Shown here piece after piece: positions 59,088 through 64,000 of a stretch of 64,000 nt of DNA; within the stretch, counting starts at the first letter, position 1, and each line of letters opens with the position of its first letter. The position numbers and the translations under genes are program-made. The DNA comes from Siccirubricoccus sp. G192 (lineage in GTDB: Bacteria > Pseudomonadota > Alphaproteobacteria > Acetobacterales > Acetobacteraceae). The notes under the pieces are model-generated. The model was not told the origin of the DNA. It worked only from the letters and a program-made list of their open reading frames with translations, and did no database searches. The stretch covers positions 4,676,501 to 4,740,500 of the forward strand of contig NZ_JAHREN010000001.1 in assembly GCF_019084075.1 (NCBI RefSeq), written 5' to 3'.

Positions 59088-60461
59088 GGTCGTGTCCCCC
59101 GTCGTGGTGTAGGAGCGGTGCTCCTGGGCGGGCCTGATCGCCGCGTCAGGTTGTCACGGCAGGCAAGCTGACGACGGCAGTATCGCTGAGAGTGCCGATC
59201 GTCTCCAGGGTCATGTAGCGGGATCGTTGGGTTGCCCACTCATCGGATTGCTCGAGGAGGATGGCGCCGACCAGGCGAACGACGGCGGCGTCGTTTGGAA
59301 AGATGCCAACGACGTCGGTGCGCCGCTTGATCTCGCCGTTCAGCCTCTCGATTGGGTTGTTGCTGTGGATCTTGGCGCGGTGCTGCGGCGGGAAGTCCAT
59401 GAAGGCCAGCACATCCTCCTCGGCGGCATCCATCAGGGCGGCGAGCTTCGGCACCTTGGGGCGGAGTTGGTCGGCGACGGTCCGCCATTGCGCATGCGCG
59501 GCAGGGGCGTCGGCTTCGGCAAAGGCGGTGCCGATCCAGGCCGAGACGATGCGGCGCTGGGTCTTCCCGGCATGGGCGGTGGCGTTGCGCATGAAATGCA
59601 CCCGGCAGCGTTGCCAAGTGGCCCGCAGGACGCGGCTGACGGCCGCCTTTAGGCCTTCGTGGGCGTCGGAGACCACCAGCTTCACCCCGCGCAGGCCGCG
59701 ACGCGACAAGCCGCGCAGGAAGTCGGTCCAGAAGGTCTCCGCCTCGGAGGCGCCGACCGCCATGCCGAGCACCTCGCGCCGCCCATCGCTGTTGACGCCC
59801 ACCGCGACGGTGACGGCCACCGAGACCACGCGCCCGGCCTCGCGCACCTTCACGTAGGTGGCGTCGAGCCACAGGTAGGGCCAATCGCCCTCGATCGGCC
59901 GGGAGAGGAAATCCTGCACCCGGCCGTCGATCTCAGTGCACAGCCGGGACACCTGGCTCTTGCTGATCCCCTCCATGCCCATGGCGCGGACCAGGTCGTC
60001 GACCGAGCGGGTCGAGATGCCCTGGACGTAGGCTTCCTGGATCACCGCCGTCAGCGCCTTCTCCGCCGTCCTGCGGGGCTCCAGAAAGGCCGGGAAGTAA
60101 GTGCCCTTCCGGAGCTTGGGAATGCGCAGCTCGACTGTCCCCGCCCGGGTCTGCCAGTCGCGGTCCCGATAGCCGTTGCGCTGGTTCATCCGCTCGGCGC
60201 TGCGTTCGCCATGGGCGGCGCCGCATAGGCCATCGGTCTCCAACTCCATCAGCCTCTGGGCGGCAAAGCCGATCATCTCGCGGAGGAAGCTCGCATCAGA
60301 GCCCTTCTCCAGAAGCTCCCGAAGGGCAATCCTGTCGTCGGTCATCGTGGGTGTCCAAGGTTCGGGGTGCAGGTCTCGACAACCCAACCCTACCCAGGAC
60401 CACCACGATGGCCGCCACCATTACGGTGGCGATCTCCTACACCACGCCCAGGGGCGCGACC
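59088..60461 (-). mobile_element. IS256-family insertion sequence (1374 bp)
   Basis: Terminal inverted repeats match over about 28 bp with mismatches: the left end GGTCGTGTCCCCCGTCGTGG TGTAGGAG corresponds to the complement of the right end, GGTCGCGCCCCTGGGCGTGG TGTAGGAG. Flanked by TTGGTGCG direct repeats. It contains one transposase gene, intact, on the minus strand. Confidence 0.92.
59146..60345 (-). CDS. IS256-family transposase (mutator type)
   Basis: This 399-residue transposase_mut protein shows the DDE-type catalytic core: LWLDATYVKVREAGRVVSVA (first Asp), VKLVVSDAHEGLKAAVSRVL (second Asp) and NNPIERLNGEIKRRTDVVGI (Glu), with the CRVHFMRNATAH motif that follows the second Asp. The N-terminal part includes QRNGYRDRDWQTRAGTVELR. 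The ATG at 60345 gives MTDDRIALRELLEKGSDAS. The frame is intact, so the element could be active. Confidence 0.95.
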   Translation of the reverse strand: MTDDRIALRELLEKGSDASFLREMIGFAAQRLMELETDGLCGAAHGERSAERMNQRNGYRDRDWQTRAGTVELRIPKLRKGTYFPAFLEPRRTAEKALTAVIQEAYVQGISTRSVDDLVRAMGMEGISKSQVSRLCTEIDGRVQDFLSRPIEGDWPYLWLDATYVKVREAGRVVSVAVTVAVGVNSDGRREVLGMAVGASEAETFWTDFLRGLSRRGLRGVKLVVSDAHEGLKAAVSRVLRATWQRCRVHFMRNATAHAGKTQRRIVSAWIGTAFAEADAPAAHAQWRTVADQLRPKVPKLAALMDAAEEDVLAFMDFPPQHRAKIHSNNPIERLNGEIKRRTDVVGIFPNDAAVVRLVGAILLEQSDEWATQRSRYMTLETIGTLSDTAVVSLPAVTT

Positions 60462-60469
60462 TTGGTGCG
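60462..60469. repeat. Right copy of the 8-bp target-site duplication
   Basis: TTGGTGCG immediately after the element, identical to 59080-59087. Confidence 0.9.
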
Positions 60470-60729
60470 GCCTGTGAAGGTAAAACTCTCGAAACGCGTA
60501 CGACTCGTGTCCTCCGCCTCGAGCAAGGCTGGATGGCGCTCGATCTCTCTATTTGAGTACTCCTCCAAGCCACCCTGCCCGCTCCGATAACGCCGCAGGT
60601 TCTCGGCTGCGGTGTCATAGCCGAAAAAGTCAAAGCCACGCTCGGTCAAGGAGAAGAAATTCCGGGCCGCATCCAGCAGCCCGGCTGCCATATCGGCATC
60701 GGCTGGCCCGGCGGCGTCAAGAGTATCGC

Positions 60730-60988
60730 TCACGGCCGTGCCCTCCCGGCCAGGCGCGCCAGTTCGATGCAGAGGGTGCATTCCGTCTCGCCGCCCGGAT
60801 CGAGATAGCCGTCGCGCCGCAGGCCGCGGTCGCGCTGGTAGCCCCGGATGGCATCATCGAGCGCGCGGGTGATGTAGCCGTTCCGCTCGCGGTCGTTGTA
60901 GCGGCCAAGCACTTGCAACGCCGCCTTGAGCCAGAGGATGTCCTCGGGGTGGTTGGTGCGCCCATTGCCGGTCCGCCCTCGAAGCCAT
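60730..60988 (-). CDS. Small peptidoglycan-binding-like protein (5' end uncertain)
   Basis: This protein of about 85 residues resembles a peptidoglycan-binding domain 1 helix bundle: TNHPEDILWLKAALQVLGRY then NDRERNGYITRALDDAIRGY and QRDRGLRRDGYLDPGG. The frame containing this domain has no ATG, GTG or TTG upstream before a stop. A good site AAGGAAAGG with ATG lies at 60988, and removing one G in the GGG run just after it would join both frames (MASRRTGNGRTNHPED). It overlaps the interrupted gene by GTGA. First gene of the reverse-strand cassette. Confidence 0.55.
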
Positions 60989-61192
60989 GTCCTTTCCTTG
61001 CCAGCCTCTGGAGTAATTATTTCGGACGTCTATGAAGTCTCCGGCAATCTCGATCTAGGAATATAGGCCTGATTCCATGGAGTCGTCAAGATCATTTCGA
61101 GAACGCTCCCACCCGCCAGAATGCCGGCCGGTGACAAGCCCGACCGCCCCGGCCACACTTGTCGCCCTGCCCCAGCCCTGGACGGAACCGGC

Positions 61193-62644
61193 ATGCTCCG
61201 CTGCGACCTCATCATCCGCGATGCCACCCTCATCGACGGCACCGGCGCGCCGCGCAGCACCGGCGATCTCGGCGTCACCGGCGACCGCATCGTGGCGGTG
61301 GGCGACCTCTCCGCCGCCAGCGCGGACCGCGAGGTGATCGCCACCGGCCGGGCGCTGGCCCCCGGCTTCATCGACGCGCATACCCATGACGACCGCGCCG
61401 TGCTCTGCGGCCCGGAATGCCTGCGCTGCAAATCCAGCCAGGGCGTCACCACCGTGGTGGTCGGCAATTGCGGCATCAGCCTGGCGCCGACGCGCATGCA
61501 GCGCCGCCCGGTGCCGCCGCTCGACCTGCTCGGCGACGAGGCCGCCTATGCCTTCGGCAGTTTCGGGGAATACGCGCAGGCCCTGGCCAAATCGCCGCCG
61601 GCCGTGAACACCTATGCGCTGGTCGGCCATATGGCATTGCGTGCCGGCGCCATGGGCGAGGACCTCAACCGCCCCGCCACGGATGCCGAGATCGAGCGCA
61701 TGCGCCGCCAGGTGGCGGAGGCGCTGGCGGAAGGCGCCTCCGGCTTCTCCACCGGCCTCTACTACAAGCCCAACATGATGGCGACGACGGAGGAGGTGAT
61801 CGCGGTCGGCGAGCCGCTGCGCGCCGCCGGCGGACTCTACGTCACGCATATGCGGGACGAGGCGGACCGGGTCTGCGCCTCCATCGAGGAGACGCTGAAG
61901 ATCGGCAAGCGCATCGGCGTGCCAGTCTGGATCAGCCACCACAAATGCTCGATGCCGGAGAATTACGGACGCAGCGTGCAGACGCTCGCGCTGATCGAGG
62001 CCGCCGCCGCCATGCAGGAGGTGGGCTACGACATGTATCCCTACCCCGCCGGCGCCACCGTGCTGATGCCGGACCGGCTGCGGCCGGAATGCCGCGTCAT
62101 CGTCTCCTGGTCCGTGCCGCATCCGGAGATGAACGGCCGGGATCTCGCCGACGTCGCGCGCGGCTGGAACACCGATATCCGCAGCGCCGCCGAACGCCTG
62201 CTGCCCGCTGGCGCCATCACCTTCCAGATGGACGAGGAGGATGTGCGCCGCATCATGGCGCATCCGCTCTCCGTCATCGGCTCGGACGGCATCCCGCAGG
62301 AGGCGCATCCGCATCCGCGGCTCTGGGGCACCTTCCCGCGGGTGCTCGGCCTGTACAGCCGGCAACTCGGCCTGCTGGACCTGGAGACCGCCATCCACAA
62401 GATGACAGGGCGCACCGCCGCGCTGTTCGGCATGGAGGATCGCGGCGTGCTGCGCCCCGGCGCCTATGCCGACCTGGTGCTCTTCGACCCGCACCGGGTC
62501 ATCGACCGTGCGACCTTCGAGGAACCGACCCTGCCCGCCGAGGGAATCGAGGAGGTCTGGACCAATGGCGTGCCCACCTTCCGCGCCAGCCAGGGCATGA
62601 CCGGGGAGCGGCCGGGCCGGCTGATCCGCCGCCACAGGGCCTGA
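61193..62644 (+). CDS. N-acyl-D-amino-acid deacylase (D-aminoacylase) family
   Basis: This 483-residue amidohydrolase has LIIRDATLIDGTGAPRSTGD, the metal site ALAPGFIDAHTHDD, VTTVVVGNCGISLAPTRMQR, ISHHKCSMPENYGR and the late Asp SVIGSDGIPQEAHPHPR. It removes acyl groups from D-amino acids or N-acyl imides, fitting with the carbamoylase and hydantoinase encoded upstream. The ATG at 61193 aligns with family starts. A TPP-enzyme gene follows 70 bp downstream. Confidence 0.88.
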   Translation: MLRCDLIIRDATLIDGTGAPRSTGDLGVTGDRIVAVGDLSAASADREVIATGRALAPGFIDAHTHDDRAVLCGPECLRCKSSQGVTTVVVGNCGISLAPTRMQRRPVPPLDLLGDEAAYAFGSFGEYAQALAKSPPAVNTYALVGHMALRAGAMGEDLNRPATDAEIERMRRQVAEALAEGASGFSTGLYYKPNMMATTEEVIAVGEPLRAAGGLYVTHMRDEADRVCASIEETLKIGKRIGVPVWISHHKCSMPENYGRSVQTLALIEAAAAMQEVGYDMYPYPAGATVLMPDRLRPECRVIVSWSVPHPEMNGRDLADVARGWNTDIRSAAERLLPAGAITFQMDEEDVRRIMAHPLSVIGSDGIPQEAHPHPRLWGTFPRVLGLYSRQLGLLDLETAIHKMTGRTAALFGMEDRGVLRPGAYADLVLFDPHRVIDRATFEEPTLPAEGIEEVWTNGVPTFRASQGMTGERPGRLIRRHRA

Positions 62645-62714
62645 ACCACGCGCCGGCTTGGCGGCGGGCCCTGCCAGCGCTACGCAGCGGGGGCCTGAAG
62701 GAGATGCGCGCCAC

Positions 62715-64000
62715 ATGCCCACCGCCGCCGAACGCCTCACCGAATTCCTGGCCGCCCAGGGCATCGACCGCGCCTTCTGCGTTCCCGGCGAGAGCTACAT
62801 CGCCCTGCTGGACGCGCTGCACGCGCACGCCACCATCGACCTCGTCACCTGCCGCAGCGAGGGCGGCGCCGGCTTCATGGCGGTGGCGGATGCCAAGCTG
62901 ACGCACCGGCCGGGGGTGGTGCTGGTCTCGCGCGGCCCCGGCGCCTGCAATGCCAGCATCGCGGTGCATACCGCCGAGCAGGATGCGGTGCCGCTTATCC
63001 TGCTGGTCGGTCAGGTGGAGCGGCGCGACCTCCGCCGCAACGCCTTCCAGGAGATCGACTACGCCAATATGTTCCGCGGTGTGGCGAAATGGGTCGGCGA
63101 GGCCACGGAGCCGGACCAGGTGCCGGAACTGATCGCCCGCGCCTATGCGCAGGCCATGGGCGGCGTCCCCGGCCCGGTGGTGCTGTCGCTGCCCGAGGAC
63201 GTGCTGGCGATGGACTGCGCCGCGCCCCTGGTGCCGGCCACCCTGTCCCGCCCGATGCCCCCCCGCCGCGGCGGATGTGGCACGGCTGGCGGAGCTGCTG
63301 CGCCGGGCGGAGCGGCCGATCCTGCTCGCCGGCCATGCCTTCGACACGCCGGGCGGGCGGGAGGCGCTGCTCGGCTTCGCCGAGGCCTGGCAATTGCCGG
63401 TGGCCGTCTCCTTCCGCCGGCAGGACCTGTTTCCCAACAACCACCCGCTCTATGCCGGCGATCTCGGGCTGCGGAACCCGGACGCGCAGCGCGCCGCCTT
63501 CGCGGAGGCCGATCTGGTGCTGGCGCTCGGCACGCGGCTCACCGACATCACCACCCAGGGCTGGACCTGGCCGGCACCAGGCCAGCGCCTGGTGCATGTC
63601 TGCGCCGAGCCGCGCTTCCTCGGCTGGCAATTCCCGGCGGAGCTTGCCATCGCCGCCGATGCGCGGGCGGTGATCGCGGCGCTGGCCGGCGAGGCCGCCA
63701 CCGCGCCCGCAGCGCGCGCCGGCTGGAATGCTCGGCTGCGCCGCCTCCATCTGGCGGATTGCGAGGTGGTGACCCGCCCCGCCCCGGACGGCATTCCCTT
63801 CGCGCTCGTCGCCAAGCTGGTGGAGCGCGTCGCCGCCCCGGATGCCATCGTGGCGCTCGATGCCGGTACCTTCGGCGCCCCCTTCTACCGCAAGACCGCC
63901 TGGACGCCGCCGCAACGCCTGCTGGCCCCCGTCTCCGGCGCCATGGGCTTCGGCATGCCGGCGGCGGTGGCCGCGGCGCTGCGCCACCCGGAGCGGCAGG
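62715..64000 (+). CDS. TPP-dependent enzyme, acetolactate-synthase-like (partial, frame broken)
   Basis: About 430 residues are visible, cut by the window end. The N-terminal Pyr domain has AQGIDRAFCVPGESYIALLD with the glutamate that activates TPP lying in TCRSEGGAGFMAVADAKL, and VVLVSRGPGACNASIAVHTA and LLVGQVERRDLRRNAFQEID. The central domain (ILLAGHAFDTPGGREALLGF) follows, then VSGAMGFGMPAAVAAALRHP, the start of the TPP-binding part. A 7-C run (63258-63264) shifts the frame; with six it reads PMPPAAADVARLAELLRRAE. Not a certain acetolactate synthase: the context of a deacylase and hydantoinase suggests a catabolic 2-oxoacid enzyme. Confidence 0.82.
   Translation, partial: MPTAAERLTEFLAAQGIDRAFCVPGESYIALLDALHAHATIDLVTCRSEGGAGFMAVADAKLTHRPGVVLVSRGPGACNASIAVHTAEQDAVPLILLVGQVERRDLRRNAFQEIDYANMFRGVAKWVGEATEPDQVPELIARAYAQAMGGVPGPVVLSLPEDVLAMDCAAPLVPATLSRPMPPRRGGCGTAGGAAAPGGAADPARRPCLRHAGRAGGAARLRRGLAIAGGRLLPPAGPVSQQPPALCRRSRAAEPGRAARRLRGGRSGAGARHAAHRHHHPGLDLAGTRPAPGACLRRAALPRLAIPGGACHRRRCAGGDRGAGRRGRHRARSARRLECSAAPPPSGGLRGGDPPRPGRHSLRARRQAGGARRRPGCHRGARCRYLRRPLLPQDRLDAAATPAGPRLRRHGLRHAGGGGRGAAPPGAA

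Larger units (their letters stand above)
58683..60733 (-). pseudogene. Hypothetical gene interrupted by an IS256-family element
   Basis: The 5' part (60733 down to 60462) and the 3' part (59079 down to 58683) join in frame once the element and one copy of the 8-bp duplication are removed. The result is an uninterrupted 222-residue protein that reads ESFTFTGRTNNRGVNEGLLG across the junction and continues EGETFNFDDYWDTPATASRP. The GTG start at 60733 overlaps the stop of the upstream peptidoglycan-binding gene. As found, the product is cut off at PLGVV. The protein has no recognised domain, but its conserved reading frame outside the insertion suggests a recent event. Confidence 0.85.

Overview
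The window is very GC-rich, with heavy C/G third positions. Its gene content points to an alphaproteobacterium of the Acetobacteraceae, probably Roseomonas-like. The evidence is the dnaG-rpoD order, a K+-independent proton pyrophosphatase beside a soluble pyrophosphatase, the HWE histidine kinase, the OxyR/rubrerythrin/DUF3501 cluster, and many solute-binding, hydantoinase and amidohydrolase genes. It is chromosomal. I see no phage, conjugation genes, CRISPR array or rRNA, and I recognised no tRNA.

Layout. 1-1.9 kb: end of a polysaccharide/glycosyltransferase locus. 2.2-9.1 kb: lone receiver protein, secreted MetX-like hydrolase, divergent ppa/hppA, small conserved proteins, cold-shock protein, acetyltransferase. 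9.1-13.5 kb, minus strand: yqeY, dnaG, rpoD. 13.6-22.7 kb, plus strand: carA (its reading frame is joined to an upstream helix-turn-helix domain), a short-chain dehydrogenase, an inserted AT-richer nuclease-like gene, a LysE exporter, two small membrane proteins, carB, greA and threonine deaminase. 22.9-30 kb: lytic transglycosylase, Lrp regulator, trxB-lysR, a structured RNA candidate resembling 6S RNA, a lipoprotein and an HWE sensor kinase. 30-40 kb: intergenic repeats, peptide-type binding protein, PhoX-like protein, molybdopterin oxidoreductase, glcE, glcD. 40-48 kb: rpmJ, acyl-CoA dehydrogenase, oxyR, then a peroxide-defence block (rubrerythrin, Fe-S oxidoreductase, DUF3501, AhpC, AhpD) and an EAL protein. 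48-64 kb: catabolic region with amidohydrolase, metallo-beta-lactamase-fold protein, hydroxyacid dehydrogenase, and a hydantoinase/carbamoylase operon followed by a D-aminoacylase and a TPP-dependent enzyme.

The amidohydrolase operon has been invaded twice. An AT-rich secreted-protein gene lies between hyuA and hyuB. A reverse-strand cassette lies between hyuB and the D-aminoacylase, and one of its genes is itself split by an IS256-family element whose ends and 8-bp target duplication can be read directly.

A caution applies to the whole window. At least eleven otherwise intact genes, including the essential dnaG and carA, are broken by single-base indels. Most are one extra base in a G or C run. 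I read these as probable assembly errors and give each gene its full span. The best biological leads are the HTH-CarA junction with its paired TGGGAA palindromes, the near-identical 40-bp element upstream of both the oxyR/rubrerythrin and ahpC genes, the 6S-like RNA, and the families of short palindromic intergenic repeats.
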